Positions 52,214 through 61,844 are shown, counted from the first letter of the stretch. The stretch is DNA of 64,000 bases from Mycobacterium sp. UM_CSW (GCF_000455205.1 NZ_AUWQ01000038.1:59977-123976), one strand, 5' to 3'. Notes: a model not told the origin generated them from the sequence alone. A program made the numbers and translations.

Positions 52214-52246
52214 TTAGATAATGATTTAACTATATCATGCATGATA
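52214..52246. promoter_or_regulatory. TAGATAA-N3-TTTA element overlapping a 14-base perfect palindrome
   Basis: TTAGATAA, TGA, TTTAACTATAT covers 52214-52235, with the same spacing as 1991-2013 and 59607-59629. It overlaps TATCATGCATGATA (52233-52246), a perfect palindrome. This is the promoter region of the crotonase operon starting at 52294. Confidence 0.5.
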
Positions 52247-52293
52247 GACGTGATGCCCCGAACCTCCTACTCCGGAAGGCAGCAGACAGACCG

Positions 52294-53112
52294 ATGGCCA
52301 CCTGGTACGACGAGTTTCCCAGCCTACGTTTTGAGCGACCCGCGGACGACGGGGTGCTCCACATTGTGCTCGCGGCCCCAGGCCTGAATTCGGTTGGGCC
52401 ACAGATGCACCGAGACCTCGCCGACGTGTGGCCGGCCGTCGAGCGTGACGAGACCGTTCGCGCGGTGCTGGTGCGGGGCGAGGGCAAGGCGTTCTCGTCG
52501 GGGGGCAATTTCGACCTGCTCGACGAGATGATCAACGACTATGCGAGCCGCATCCGGATTATGCGCGAGGCCCGCGACATCGTGTTGAACCTGGTCAACT
52601 TCAGCAAGCCGGTCATTTCGGCGGTGCTCGGGCCGGCCGTCGGGGCCGGTTTGGTAGTTGCGATGCTCGCCGACATCTCGGTGGTGGGGCGCGCCGCCAA
52701 GATCATCGACGGACACACCCGACTGGGGGTCGCGGCCGGTGATCACGCCGCGATCTGCTGGCCGCTGTTGGCCGGGATGGCCAAGGCGAAGTACTACCTG
52801 CTGACGTGCGAACCGTTACTCGGCGAGGAGGCCGAGCGCATCGGGGTGGTGTCGAAATGCGTTGACGACGCGGACGTAATCACCGAAGCGACCAGGATCG
52901 CCGCCGAGCTTGCGGCGGGTGCACAATCGGCGATCCGGTGGACGAAACACAGCCTCAACCACTGGTACCGCCAATTCGCGCCGGCATTCGAGGCGTCCCT
53001 CGGGTTGGAGTTCATCGGTTTCGGGGGACCCGAGGTTCGGGAGGGGCTCGCCGCACACCGCGAGAAACGCGCCCCACGCTTTACCGGCATCCCATTCAAG
53101 GCGCCGCTGTGA
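52294..53112 (+). CDS. Crotonase-superfamily protein lacking both catalytic glutamates
   Basis: A 272 aa enoyl-CoA hydratase/isomerase-family protein with the oxyanion segment [18 protein letters not shown]. The two glutamates of hydratases (as in GGGxELAM and PExxLG) are replaced: [14 protein letters not shown] has Val, and [12 protein letters not shown] has His. It should bind acyl-CoA but is unlikely to be a simple hydratase; isomerase, hydrolase or ring-cleaving chemistry is possible. The same replacement type is seen at 61983-62798. ATG 52294 is used. Its stop overlaps the next crotonase. Confidence 0.88.
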   Translation: MATWYDEFPSLRFERPADDGVLHIVLAAPGLNSVGPQMHRDLADVWPAVERDETVRAVLVRGEGKAFSSGGNFDLLDEMINDYASRIRIMREARDIVLNLVNFSKPVISAVLGPAVGAGLVVAMLADISVVGRAAKIIDGHTRLGVAAGDHAAICWPLLAGMAKAKYYLLTCEPLLGEEAERIGVVSKCVDDADVITEATRIAAELAAGAQSAIRWTKHSLNHWYRQFAPAFEASLGLEFIGFGGPEVREGLAAHREKRAPRFTGIPFKAPL

Positions 53113-53891
53113 CGGCCACTGGTATCACCCATTGGGTTCAGGACGACGTGGGCTGGGTGCGGCTCGACGGCGCCGACCGGCTCAACGCCATCGGCACCAG
53201 GACGTACACCGAGATTGCGGAAGCGGTGCGCGAATTCGAAAGGACGCCGTCGGTCGGCGCGGTGCTGCTGCACGGTGCGGGGCGGGTGTTTTCCGCCGGT
53301 GCTGATATCGAGGAGATTCGGAGTTTTTCAGGGCGCGGCGACTTCGAATCATTCATCCGCGGCTTCACCGACGCTCTCGACGCCATGGCCAACAGCGAGC
53401 TACCCGTGATCGCCGCGGTGCACGGCGCGGCGCTCGGCGGCGGGCTAGAGCTGGCGATGGCATGCGATTTCAGGATCGCGACGCCCGACACCAAACTGGG
53501 CCTGCCCGAAGCCAAACTCGGCGTCCTTCCGGGGGCCGGTGGTACGCAACGGCTTCCGCGTCTGGTGCCGCGCGGCGTGGCCCTGGAGATGCTGGCGTTG
53601 GGCAACGCCATCACAGGCGAGCGCGGCTACCAACTCGGTCTTGTGAACCGGCTGACCGACGCGGCGACATTGCTGGACACCGCCGCGGAGGTGGCGCGCC
53701 AGTTCACGGCCGGCAGTGCCCAGGTGCCCGCGGCCGCTAAGGCGCTGTTGCGCAGCACGCCGCAATTGGGCATTGCCGAGGGCATCGAGCGGGAGCGGGA
53801 CGTGGTCGCGGACCTGTTCGACACCTCCGATGGACACGAAGGCTTTGCCGCGTTCGTCGAGAAGCGACCTCCAAAGTTTTTAGGACGGTAG
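53109..53891 (+). CDS. Enoyl-CoA hydratase
   Basis: A 260 aa crotonase with both hydratase glutamates ([15 protein letters not shown] and [20 protein letters not shown]), the oxyanion segment [13 protein letters not shown], and C-terminal [12 protein letters not shown]. It should hydrate a 2-enoyl-CoA. GTG 53109 overlaps the preceding stop (GTGA), so it is coupled to the glutamate-less crotonase. A broken ACAD follows after four bases. Confidence 0.93.
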   Translation: MTATGITHWVQDDVGWVRLDGADRLNAIGTRTYTEIAEAVREFERTPSVGAVLLHGAGRVFSAGADIEEIRSFSGRGDFESFIRGFTDALDAMANSELPVIAAVHGAALGGGLELAMACDFRIATPDTKLGLPEAKLGVLPGAGGTQRLPRLVPRGVALEMLALGNAITGERGYQLGLVNRLTDAATLLDTAAEVARQFTAGSAQVPAAAKALLRSTPQLGIAEGIERERDVVADLFDTSDGHEGFAAFVEKRPPKFLGR

Positions 53892-53895
53892 ACCT

Positions 53896-54170
53896 ATGGA
53901 TCCACGGTTTCCGCCCGGAGCAGGGGCTTTTCGCACCGAAGTGCGGGCAGTCCTCAGCGAGCACTTGCCCGACGATTGGGCGGGAATTGGCGCGCTCCGA
54001 GGCGCTCGAGTTCACCGAACGGTGGCGTGGTGTCCTCGCGTAGCACGGCTATCTCGCACCGGCTGGCCGAAGCAGAACGGCGGTTGGGAGATGTCGAATT
54101 TCAGCAGGTTGTCATCGCCGAAGAGTTCGCGAGGGCAGGCGCGCCGACATCCGGGGGGCGGCTCGACTGC
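53896..54170 (+). pseudogene. N-terminal fragment of an acyl-CoA dehydrogenase, frameshifted
   Basis: ATG 53896 begins FRTEVRAVLSEHLPDDWAG, then the frame alternates through an ERWRGVL-like segment, SRTGWPKQNGGWEMS, and LGDVEFQQVVIAEEFARAGA followed by PTSGG. These correspond in order to the first 90 residues of an ACAD. The middle and C-terminal domains are missing. It was evidently the next gene of the 52294 operon, and its loss leaves the thiolase at 54233 with a separate AT-rich promoter (54184-54202). Confidence 0.75.
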
Positions 54171-54232
54171 TGTTTTTAAACCGATATATAGTTATTCATT
54201 TGTAGGACGACAACCTCGACCGAAGGAGCGCC

Positions 54233-55387
54233 GTGAGTAGTTCTGCAGAGGTCGCCATCATCGGTGTCGGCATTCATCCGTTCGGCCGCTACGAGGACCG
54301 TTCGGCGCTGGAAATGGGAACGGTGGCGATCATCCGGGCACTGCGCGACGCCGGGGTCGAGTGGGGCCAGATCCAAAGCCTGTACGCCGGAAGCTTGGAG
54401 GTGGCCAACCCAGAAGCGGTGACGGGGCTCGTCGGCATGACCGGCATCCCCGCACGCTCGGCACTCACGGGTTGCGCGACCGGAAATGCCCTGCTCACAC
54501 TGGCCGCCCACGACGTGGCGATCGGTGAGGCCGAACTGGCCGTCGCCGTTGGGCTGGACAAGCATCCAAGGGGCGCCTTTGGTGCGGACCCGTCGGTGTC
54601 GGGGTTGCCGCAATGGTATGGCGACCAGGGCATGTTCCTGACCACGCACTACTTCGGCTACAAGATCATGCGCTACATGCACGACCACGGAATCACCGAG
54701 CGCACCCTGGCCAAGATCGCCGAGAAGAATTTCTCCAACGGCGTCCTGGCACCGCACGCGTGGCGCCGCAAGGCGATGAGCGCCGATGCAATCCTGGCGT
54801 CGCCGTTGGTCAACGCTCCGCTGCGCCAGTACATGTACTGCAACCCGAACGAGGGCGCTGCCGCGGCGGTGCTGTGCCGCGCCGACGTCGCCAAGAAGTA
54901 CACCGACACCCCCATCTACCTGCGCGCCAGCCAGATGCGCAGCCGCCGCGAGGGCTCGTTCGAGCTAATGCGCACGTCGATCGAGCTGCCCATTGTTCCG
55001 GGCACGACCGCTGAAGCGGCCGCGGCGGCCTACGAAGAAGCCGGTATCGGTCCGGAAGACATCGACGTGGCCCAACTGCAGGACACCGACGCCGGCTCTG
55101 AGGCGATTCACATGGCCGAGACCGGCCTGTGCAAGGACGGCGAGCAGGAGCAGATGATCGCCGACGGGGCTACCCAGATCGGCGGCCGCGTCCCGGTCAA
55201 CACCGATGGCGGCCTGATCGCCAACGGCGAGCCCATCGGCGCGTCCGGCCTGCGGCAGGTCTACGAACTCGTGCAGCAACTGCGCGGTACGGCCGGTGAC
55301 CGCCAGGTGCCGAACGATCCGACGGTCGCGCTGGCCCAGCTCTACGGCGCGCCCGGCGCCGCCGCGGTGGCCATCTTGAGCCGCTGA
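54233..55387 (+). CDS. Thiolase-fold lipid-transfer (Ltp)-type protein, atypical active site
   Basis: A 384 aa thiolase-like protein related to SCP-x/Ltp enzymes of steroid side-chain degradation. Cys81 in TGCATGNALL occupies the nucleophile position. However, the two conserved histidines of thiolases are replaced: the HDxF block reads LQDTDAG, and GHPIGATG reads GEPIGASG. It thus probably does not do thiolysis; retro-aldol cleavage, as in Ltp-type aldolases, is one option, but no DUF35 partner gene is here. GTG 54233 has GAAGGAG upstream. Confidence 0.85.
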   Translation: MSSSAEVAIIGVGIHPFGRYEDRSALEMGTVAIIRALRDAGVEWGQIQSLYAGSLEVANPEAVTGLVGMTGIPARSALTGCATGNALLTLAAHDVAIGEAELAVAVGLDKHPRGAFGADPSVSGLPQWYGDQGMFLTTHYFGYKIMRYMHDHGITERTLAKIAEKNFSNGVLAPHAWRRKAMSADAILASPLVNAPLRQYMYCNPNEGAAAAVLCRADVAKKYTDTPIYLRASQMRSRREGSFELMRTSIELPIVPGTTAEAAAAAYEEAGIGPEDIDVAQLQDTDAGSEAIHMAETGLCKDGEQEQMIADGATQIGGRVPVNTDGGLIANGEPIGASGLRQVYELVQQLRGTAGDRQVPNDPTVALAQLYGAPGAAAVAILSR

Positions 55388-55431
55388 CCACCGCCCCTCG
55401 CCGCATTACACTGCCTCGAAATGCAAGGCTC

Positions 55432-55640
55432 TCAACGCATCAGGAAGCCGCCGTCGGGAACCAGCGCCTGACCGGTCAGCGCCGCGGCGCGGCGGTGGCG
55501 GGGACGCGACAATCGCTCATCGCCTCCCCAGTCGGCGGCGTGGCGGTACTGCCGGGCTCGAGTGCCATGACGAATGCGCTCATCGCCCGGCCCGTGGGTA
55601 ACCGACCAACCCGTTCGGCGTCAACATCACATCGCACGGC
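55432..55640 (-). pseudogene. C-terminal scar of an SDR
   Basis: The minus strand ends LTGQALVPDGGFLMR and a stop, the usual SDR C-terminus. Further upstream, in another frame, VGRLPTGRAMSAFVMALEPG matches the preceding SDR helix region. No cofactor-binding part is left. It faces the Ltp gene 3' end. The reading is based on about 35 residues in two frames. Confidence 0.45.
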
Positions 55641-55662
55641 CAACCCGGGTGCTATTAATTGA

Positions 55663-55674
55663 CTAAATATTTAG
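55663..55674. promoter_or_regulatory. Palindrome CTAAATATTTAG in AT-rich promoter region
   Basis: A perfect 12-base palindrome within ATTGACTAAATATTTAGCTA (55658-55677), about 100 bases before the ACAD start at 55775. ATTGAC may be part of a -35 box. It is a candidate operator for the ACAD/CoA-transferase operon. Confidence 0.4.
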
Positions 55675-55774
55675 CTATTCTGTGACCAGAGGTCAGCGGC
55701 TTCCCAGGACCGCCGCCTTGGGCGCGGAAAGGTGACCAGTCCTCAGTGCGCACGGTCGATGTAGGGGGGAGCCG

Positions 55775-56893
55775 ATGATCGCGAATCTCTCGGCCGAGGA
55801 GAGTCGCGAGCTGGCGCAGTCTGTACGCGCCGCCTGCACCCGGCTCTGCCCAGAAGAACGCCTCCGCGCCGTGGCGTTCAAGGAAACGGGTAGGTACCGC
55901 GGCTTCGCTGCCCCGTTGTGGCAGGCACTGTGCGCGCAGGTAGGGGTACTCGCCATCGCGCTGCCCGAAGAGCTCGGTGGCGCCGGCTATGGCACAAGCG
56001 CCCTCGGGGTCGTCGCGCACGAGCTGGGGCGTGCGTTGGCCCCGGTGCCGTTCGTCCCGTCGGTGCTGGCCACCGGCTTGATTGTGAATAGCAATCCCGG
56101 ATTGGCCGCGGAGCAACTTGCCGCACTGGCCGCGGGCGAATGCACTGCTGCCGCGGCGATCTGTGGCGATGGTGGCGGATGGCACCGCAATGCCGTGACG
56201 CTGACCGCTCGCCAGCGGGACGCGACCTGGGCGATCGACGGTGAGGTCCGCCATGTTCTGGGCGGCGCGGCGGCCGATGTGCTCCTGGTCGTCGGCAATG
56301 TCGACGGCCAACCCGAAATTTTCCTGCTCGACGCGACGAGCGACGGCGTCGCGGTTCGCCTGGAACGCGTGCTCGACGGTACCCGACCGATGGCAACCAT
56401 CGGTTTCTCGTCGGCACCGGCGGTCCGGCTGAGCGACGGTCCGGCGGACGCCGTCATTGAATGCTGTCTACAACGAACGTTGGCCGTGCTGTCGGCCGAA
56501 CAGGTGGGAGCATGCGAACGCCTGCTCGAGATCGCGACCGACTACGCGCGCACCCGCCAGCAATTCGGCAGGCCGATCGGCAGCTTCCAGGCGATCAAGC
56601 ACCGCTGCGCGGACATGCTCGTGGACCTGGAGTTCGCCCGGTCCGCCGCGCAGGCCGCGCTGCAGTCTGCCGACGACGGCGAGCTGAGCTGGCGCGCGAG
56701 CATGGCAAAGGCGGTCTGCTCGGAGGCCCTGCGCAGCGCTGCGCACGCCAACCTGCAGATTCATGGCGGCATCGGCTACACCTGGGAGGACTCGGCCCAC
56801 CTGTATGTCAAGCGGGCCCGCACCGACGAGGTGCTGTTCGGGGCGCCCGGGCATCATTGGGACCGGCTCGCGATCGAGGCGAAGCTGGCGTGA
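55775..56893 (+). CDS. Acyl-CoA dehydrogenase, first of a pair
   Basis: A 372 aa ACAD: LPEELGGAGYGTSALGVVAH, RQQFGRPIGSFQAIKHRCAD, and HGGIGYTWEDSAHLYVKRAR. In the last block Asp follows the Glu that others have as EH. The middle domain is short and lacks SEPGAGSD, as in partner subunits of heteromeric ACADs. ATG 55775 has AGGGGGGA upstream. Its stop overlaps the next ACAD start (GTGA). The pair is followed by a CoA-transferase gene. Confidence 0.91.
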   Translation: MIANLSAEESRELAQSVRAACTRLCPEERLRAVAFKETGRYRGFAAPLWQALCAQVGVLAIALPEELGGAGYGTSALGVVAHELGRALAPVPFVPSVLATGLIVNSNPGLAAEQLAALAAGECTAAAAICGDGGGWHRNAVTLTARQRDATWAIDGEVRHVLGGAAADVLLVVGNVDGQPEIFLLDATSDGVAVRLERVLDGTRPMATIGFSSAPAVRLSDGPADAVIECCLQRTLAVLSAEQVGACERLLEIATDYARTRQQFGRPIGSFQAIKHRCADMLVDLEFARSAAQAALQSADDGELSWRASMAKAVCSEALRSAAHANLQIHGGIGYTWEDSAHLYVKRARTDEVLFGAPGHHWDRLAIEAKLA

Positions 56894-58023
56894 TCGCAGC
56901 AGACGAACTCGACGCTGTCCGGGTGGAGATCCGCAACTTTTTGGACCATGCTCCCAAGCCGGCGGGGCTGCGCGACTACGGACCGACACCCGCCGTGGCC
57001 GACATTGAACCGGGCCGACAATGGCATCGCTACCTGGCCGACCATGGCTACACCTGCCTGCATTGGCCACGTGAGCACGGTGGGGCGGACGCACCGGTCG
57101 CTGTGCAAGCCATCTTCGCCGAAGAGTGCACGAACGCAAGTGTCCCCCGCCAGCTCAGCATCGCCGGCCCGGACCTCGTCGGCCCCGTACTGATCCGGTT
57201 TGGCAGCGACGAGCAGAAGCGCCGGTATCTGGAGCCGATCCGGCTCGGCGACCACGTGTGGTGCCAGCTGTTCTCCGAACCGGGCGCGGGTTCGGACCTT
57301 GCGGGTGTTCGCACCCGTGCCGAAAAGACCGACAGCGGTTGGTGCATCGAGGGCCAGAAGGTATGGAGTTCGGCGGCAGCGTCGGCCGATTACGGAATTC
57401 TGTTGGCGCGCACCGGACCGGACCGGTACCGGGGCCTGTCGATGTTCATCATGCCCATGCATATCGACGGCGTGACCACCAGGCCGCTGGAACAGATCGA
57501 TGGGGAAAGCAAGTTCAACGAAGTCTTCTTCGACGGCGCGCAGTTGCCGCACGACTCACTCATCGGCGAGGTCGGGCAGGGCTGGGAGGTTGCGTTGTTG
57601 ACGCTCGGTCGGGAGCGGCTGACCCTCGGCTCCCAGGCGGTGGGCATGTTTCGCCGGCACGAGCGGCTGGTGCAAACGGCGCGCGATCGCGGCAGCCTCG
57701 ATCCTGTGCTGGCGCGGTCGCTGACACGGTTGTGGGCACGGATGTGGTTGATGCGCTACACCTGGCAACGCGCGATCGATTCAGGTGACCTGTCGTCGCC
57801 CGCCTATTCCGTGCTCAAACTTATGGCATCGGAGACCGACCGTGATCTAGGCGATCTGGCTACCGACGTCCTGGGACCCGACGCATGCGTCGGCCCGGCC
57901 GACAACGAGCTCGTCCATCACATGCTGGTCGGCAGGGCGCAGACGATCCTCGGCGGAACCAGCGAAATCCAGCGCAACATCCTCGGCGAACGGGTGCTCG
58001 GTTTGCCGAAAGAGCCCAACTGA
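56890..58023 (+). CDS. Acyl-CoA dehydrogenase, second of a pair
   Basis: A 377 aa ACAD with WPREHGGADAPVAVQAIFAE, LFSEPGAGSDLAGVRTRAEK, IEGQKVWSSAAASADYGILL, and GGTSEIQRNILGERVLGLPK. GTG 56890 overlaps the previous stop; an in-frame extension back to 56461 lies within the first ACAD and is not coding. With 55775-56893 it likely forms an alpha2beta2 ACAD; this subunit carries the canonical FAD segments. Confidence 0.93.
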   Translation: MIAADELDAVRVEIRNFLDHAPKPAGLRDYGPTPAVADIEPGRQWHRYLADHGYTCLHWPREHGGADAPVAVQAIFAEECTNASVPRQLSIAGPDLVGPVLIRFGSDEQKRRYLEPIRLGDHVWCQLFSEPGAGSDLAGVRTRAEKTDSGWCIEGQKVWSSAAASADYGILLARTGPDRYRGLSMFIMPMHIDGVTTRPLEQIDGESKFNEVFFDGAQLPHDSLIGEVGQGWEVALLTLGRERLTLGSQAVGMFRRHERLVQTARDRGSLDPVLARSLTRLWARMWLMRYTWQRAIDSGDLSSPAYSVLKLMASETDRDLGDLATDVLGPDACVGPADNELVHHMLVGRAQTILGGTSEIQRNILGERVLGLPKEPN

Positions 58024-58025
58024 CA

Positions 58026-59207
58026 GTGGCTTTGACCGGTTTGGCGCCCTCCTTGGCGCAATCGCTGCGTCCGGGAATGACAATCGCCCTCGGCGACGGT
58101 GTCGGGGCACTTCGCGCACTCGAAGACGGCAGCCGCGTCGCGGCGGTGATCAGCGCGGCGGCCCGCGCGGCAGGCCACGTGCGGCTGGTGCTCGGCTGGA
58201 TGCCGTCTGCCCCGGAAGGACTGGAACCCAACGCTTTCTGCGATGTGGTCGCTTTGATGCCGGGGTGGGGGGTGCGCGAGGTGCTGCGCAGCCCAACGGC
58301 GCGCTTCGTCCCGACGAGCCTCGCGGGCATGCCGAAGTTGCTAAGCGGAGCATTGCGGCCCGATCTGTTGATCACCCGGATGGTGCGCCGCGACGGTGGG
58401 CTGCGCTTTTCCACCGAGGTGTCCTGGCAACGCCGGCTCATCGACCGCGGTGTTCAAACCTTGGCGGTCCTCGACCGTTCGGGCCCGACGGCAGATGCCG
58501 GAAAGCCGTTGGACGAGAACCTGATTCAAGTCGTCGCGGAAGCAGACGACGGGCCCTTGCGCGTTCCCGCCAAGCCGCCCGAGCCGGTCCACGAGGCCTT
58601 GGCCGACGCAGTGCTGAGCCTTGTCCCCGAGGGGGCGCGACTGCAATACGGGCCGGGTCCGCTGTGCACCGCGCTGCTGCGCCGCGCGACGACGCCGCTG
58701 CGCATCGACACCGGCTTGCTCACCGACGCGGTGGTCGACCTCGATAGCCGCGGGCTGCTGGTCGATACACCCTCGGCCACCTACCTGCTGGGCAGCGACA
58801 CCCTCTACCGATGGGCCGACGGCCGGCCCATCCTGCGCGGCGTCGACCACACCCACGACATCACCCGGCTCTCACGCGGTGAGCCGTTCATCGCGGTGAA
58901 CACCGCGATCGAGATCGACCCTTTCGGACAGGTCAACGTCGAGGGCGTCGGAGACAAGACCGTTGGTGGCATCGGTGGCCACCCCGACTACTGCGCCGCG
59001 GCGCGGATGAGCCGCGGCGGGCTGTCCATCATCGCGGTCCCGTCGGTCGTCGGCGGGCGCTGTGTGCTGGTCGAGCGCCTGAGCCGTCCGGCATCGACAC
59101 CGGCGCACGACGTCGATGTGATCGTGACCGAGAACGGCCACGCCGATCTTCGCGGTGCGGACTGGCCGCGACGGCAAAAGCTTATTACCGAATTATTCAG
59201 TGGCTGA
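58026..59207 (+). CDS. CoA-transferase / acyl-CoA hydrolase (AcH family I-like)
   Basis: A 393 aa protein of the acetyl-CoA hydrolase/transferase family, moving CoA between acyl groups. Visible parts are IALGDGVGALRALED near the start, ALADAVLSLVPEGARLQYGP in the middle, and VNVEGVGDKTVGGIGGHPDY with SVVGGRCVLVERLSRPAST in the C-terminal domain, including the GIGG loop that supports CoA. The sequence is divergent, so hydrolase and transferase cannot be separated. GTG 58026, two bases after the ACAD stop, is chosen. Same operon as the ACAD pair. Confidence 0.82.
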   Translation: MALTGLAPSLAQSLRPGMTIALGDGVGALRALEDGSRVAAVISAAARAAGHVRLVLGWMPSAPEGLEPNAFCDVVALMPGWGVREVLRSPTARFVPTSLAGMPKLLSGALRPDLLITRMVRRDGGLRFSTEVSWQRRLIDRGVQTLAVLDRSGPTADAGKPLDENLIQVVAEADDGPLRVPAKPPEPVHEALADAVLSLVPEGARLQYGPGPLCTALLRRATTPLRIDTGLLTDAVVDLDSRGLLVDTPSATYLLGSDTLYRWADGRPILRGVDHTHDITRLSRGEPFIAVNTAIEIDPFGQVNVEGVGDKTVGGIGGHPDYCAAARMSRGGLSIIAVPSVVGGRCVLVERLSRPASTPAHDVDVIVTENGHADLRGADWPRRQKLITELFSG

Positions 59208-59216
59208 GGAGGATTG

Positions 59217-59573
59217 ATGGCGGGACCGCCGGACGGCGGGTGGTCTTGGTCGCCGGAGGTTGGCGCGGCATCGGCCGCGCGCATTCCTGGAACTGGCGAC
59301 GCAACCAGATTGACGCACGCATCGTCAATACGACATCCGGTGCCGGGCTGTGGGGCAACGTCGGTTCAAAGCGCCGACGGCGCCCCCAAGCCGCGATCGC
59401 GAATTTGACGATCGTCACCGCGATGGAGATGCGTCGTTATGGCTTGGCCGTGAACGCGATTTCCTGCTGGCCGCGACGCGGATGAGCGCCGAGTTCTTCA
59501 CGAGTGATCCGCAGAATCTGGCCGCTCTGCCACGCGGACTCCCGCAGCCGTATCAACCGCTGCCCGCGCAATG
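59217..59573 (+). pseudogene. SDR with internal deletion and frameshifts
   Basis: ATG 59217 is preceded by TGAGGAGGAT. One frame gives VVLVAGGWRGIGRAH, the cofactor loop of an SDR. It jumps straight to RIVNTTSGAGLWGNVG, then AAIANLTIVTAMEMRRYGLA and VNAIS, then in another frame LAATRMSAEFF, the end part of HSD17B4-like SDRs. About 120 residues between these blocks, including NNAG, are missing, and the YxxxK site is destroyed. It lies between the CoA-transferase and the next ACAD pair. Confidence 0.8.
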
Positions 59574-59606
59574 AGCCTTCAGAACCGTCCGCAGGCGGGC
59601 TATTAT

Positions 59607-59629
59607 TTAGATAAATGTTTAATGAATTA
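59607..59629 (+). promoter_or_regulatory. TAGATAA-N3-TTTA element before ACAD pair
   Basis: TTAGATAA, ATG, TTTAATGAATTA, about 40 bases upstream of the ACAD start at 59671, with the same spacing as elements at 1991 and 52214. It may be a regulator site or promoter core. Confidence 0.45.
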
Positions 59630-59670
59630 TCGCGGGCCGATGGATACGCCGGAACGAGAGGAGGCGCCAT

Positions 59671-60855
59671 TTGTCCACGGACGTGAAGGACTACGAGGGC
59701 GCGATCGCCGAGTATCGGCGAGACCTGCGCGCTTACCTGCGAGATCTGGACTGGGCTGACGAGTGGAGGTTCGCGTCATTCGACAACACCGAGGATGCGA
59801 TCGCCTTCGATGCGAAGGTGCTGGGCCGGCTGCACGAGGCCGGCTGGAGCCGCTATGGCTGGCCTCCCGAGGCCGGCGGCCTGGGCGGCAGCGAAATCCA
59901 TCGGGCCGTGTACTACGAGGAACTGTCGCACGCGATGCTGCGGGTGCCCGAACAGCACCTGACCCTGGAGGTGATCGGGCAGTCCCTGTTGGAGTTCGCT
60001 CCCGAGCTGGCCGCGCAGTATCTGCCGCGCTACCTGGCCGGTCTCGAATGGTGGTGCCAGTGCTTCTCGGAACCCGAGTCCGGCAGTGATCTGGCGACCC
60101 TGCGGACGCGAGCCGTCGACGACGGTGCCGGCGGCCTGGTGATCAACGGCCAGAAGATCTGGTCCAGCCAGGGCCCGACGGCCACGCGGCTGCTCGTCTT
60201 GGCTCGTACCGGCGGTCCCGACAGCCGCCACCGGGGACTGACCATGTTCGTCGTCGACGCCGATAGTCCCGGCGTGACGGTGCGCCCGATCGCCCTGGCC
60301 AGCGGTCGCCGCGAGCTGGCCGAGGTCTTCTTCGACGACGTGCGAGTGCCCACGCAGCGGGTGGTCGGCGGCATTGGAAACGGCTGGGCGGTAACGATGT
60401 ACCTGATGCAGTACGAACGCGGCATGTACGGCCACATCGCGCTGACCAAGGCGTTCACTCAACTCGGCCGATTGCGCGCTGACATGGTCGAGCGCGGTTC
60501 CTCGGCCGCCCAACGGGTGCGGTTCGCTCGCACCTACCTCGCCGTGGTCGGGGCATCGGCCCGGTGCGCGCGAACCGTGCAAAGACTGGCCGCACGCGAA
60601 GCCGTGGGGCCGGAAAGCAGCGTCGACAAGGTGTTGTTCGCCACCGCCGAACAGGATGTGAACGACCTCATTTTGGATGTGCAGCGCGCGGCCTTCCTCG
60701 GCGGCGACGCGGCGGCAAGCCACAGTGAACTCGACGAGGTGAGAGCGGATTGGTGGTACTCACGCGCGGCGACCATCATGGGCGGCACCGCCGAAATCCA
60801 GCGGGGCATCGTCGCCGATCGCCTGCTCGGGTTGCCGAAGGAGAGCTGCAAATGA
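59671..60855 (+). CDS. Acyl-CoA dehydrogenase, first of a pair
   Basis: A 394 aa ACAD: WPPEAGGLGGSEIHRAVYYE, CFSEPESGSDLATLRTRAVD, INGQKIWSSQGPTATRLLVL and GGTAEIQRGIVADRLLGLPK. TTG 59671 is chosen because GAGAGGAGG lies just upstream. The next ACAD-like gene overlaps its stop (ATGA). It carries full FAD-binding features and is probably the catalytic subunit of a heteromeric pair. Confidence 0.92.
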   Translation: MSTDVKDYEGAIAEYRRDLRAYLRDLDWADEWRFASFDNTEDAIAFDAKVLGRLHEAGWSRYGWPPEAGGLGGSEIHRAVYYEELSHAMLRVPEQHLTLEVIGQSLLEFAPELAAQYLPRYLAGLEWWCQCFSEPESGSDLATLRTRAVDDGAGGLVINGQKIWSSQGPTATRLLVLARTGGPDSRHRGLTMFVVDADSPGVTVRPIALASGRRELAEVFFDDVRVPTQRVVGGIGNGWAVTMYLMQYERGMYGHIALTKAFTQLGRLRADMVERGSSAAQRVRFARTYLAVVGASARCARTVQRLAAREAVGPESSVDKVLFATAEQDVNDLILDVQRAAFLGGDAAASHSELDEVRADWWYSRAATIMGGTAEIQRGIVADRLLGLPKESCK

Positions 60856-61844
60856 CCGACGACTCGTGGCCGATGGTCGAAGAGGCGGTGTTCCGGTTGT
60901 TCGAGGAACTGGCCGAGAAAAACGCCGACCAGGTGGCGGTCGGTCCCCGTCTCGCCGAGCTGGGATGGTCGGAGATCGAAGCCGAATACCCCATCGCCGC
61001 CTGTGAGCTCATGTTCCGGGCCCAGGGCCGGTCGCTGGCCCAGACCGACTGTCTGGATCGGGTCATGCTCGCCGAGTTGGCGGCCCGCCTCGACGAGCCC
61101 GCCGACGGGGTCGTGCTCCCCGACCTTCCGGCCGGCGATGTCCCACAATCCGGCGACGGCGTGATGAAAGGAATAGTCATGGGGCCCGCACGCGGGCTCC
61201 TGGTGGTGCCCGTTCCGGGACTGCTGGGCGCCGTTTCCGTGGGTGTCGTCGACGCCGGGCGGCTGGACGCCGTACGCATGGACACCTTCGATCCCTCGGT
61301 TTACTGGACGCGCGTGAGCGGACCATTGACGGGCCCACTCGTCGACGCCACAGCCGAGTGGAACCGTGCGATGGCCGCCGCGCACCGCGCGGTGGCCACC
61401 GAACTCGTCGCGCTCGCCGACCAGGCGCTCCGAATTGCGGTGCAACATGCGCAGGTTCGCGTCCAGTTCGGAGCACCAATCGGCTCTTTCCAGGCTCCCC
61501 GGCACCTGCTGGCGAGCGCATCGGCCAGCCTGGAAGGCGCCCGCGCGTTACTCGCGGCGTCGTGGCGCTACGGCGAGCAGCTGGCGGCGCTGGCCGCCAA
61601 GGCGGTCGCGGGTCGTGCCCATCGCCAGGTGTGCGACGCCGCACAGCAAGTGTGTGGCGCAATCGGATTGAGCTCCGAACACGACTTGCACCGCTACGTT
61701 GCGCGGGGGTTCCAAATCGACGCGCTGTGCGGGTCCTACCAATACCTCGAGGCCCTCCTGGCAGACCGCCTCTTCGACACGTACGCACCCGGACGCGCGC
61801 TACCCACGATCACCTGCTGGGGGGCTACGGATCTAACAACGTAA
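60852..61844 (+). CDS. Divergent acyl-CoA dehydrogenase-like protein, second of a pair
   Basis: A 330 aa protein, shorter than usual (about 370-400). The C-terminal part is recognisably ACAD (QVRVQFGAPIGSFQAPRHLL, then GAIGLSSEHDLHRYVARGFQ), but the N-terminal and middle domains are compressed. Common blocks (SEPGAGSD, NGQK, TWEH) are absent; the last reads SSEHDLHRY. It is likely a non-catalytic or cofactor-poor partner of the 59671 enzyme, as in heteromeric ACADs. ATG 60852 overlaps the preceding stop. Confidence 0.85.
   Translation: MTDDSWPMVEEAVFRLFEELAEKNADQVAVGPRLAELGWSEIEAEYPIAACELMFRAQGRSLAQTDCLDRVMLAELAARLDEPADGVVLPDLPAGDVPQSGDGVMKGIVMGPARGLLVVPVPGLLGAVSVGVVDAGRLDAVRMDTFDPSVYWTRVSGPLTGPLVDATAEWNRAMAAAHRAVATELVALADQALRIAVQHAQVRVQFGAPIGSFQAPRHLLASASASLEGARALLAASWRYGEQLAALAAKAVAGRAHRQVCDAAQQVCGAIGLSSEHDLHRYVARGFQIDALCGSYQYLEALLADRLFDTYAPGRALPTITCWGATDLTT

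Noticed and set aside
56461-56889. N-terminal extension of the second ACAD
   Set aside because: It lies wholly inside the first ACAD gene in another frame; GTG 56890 gives the normal family start.
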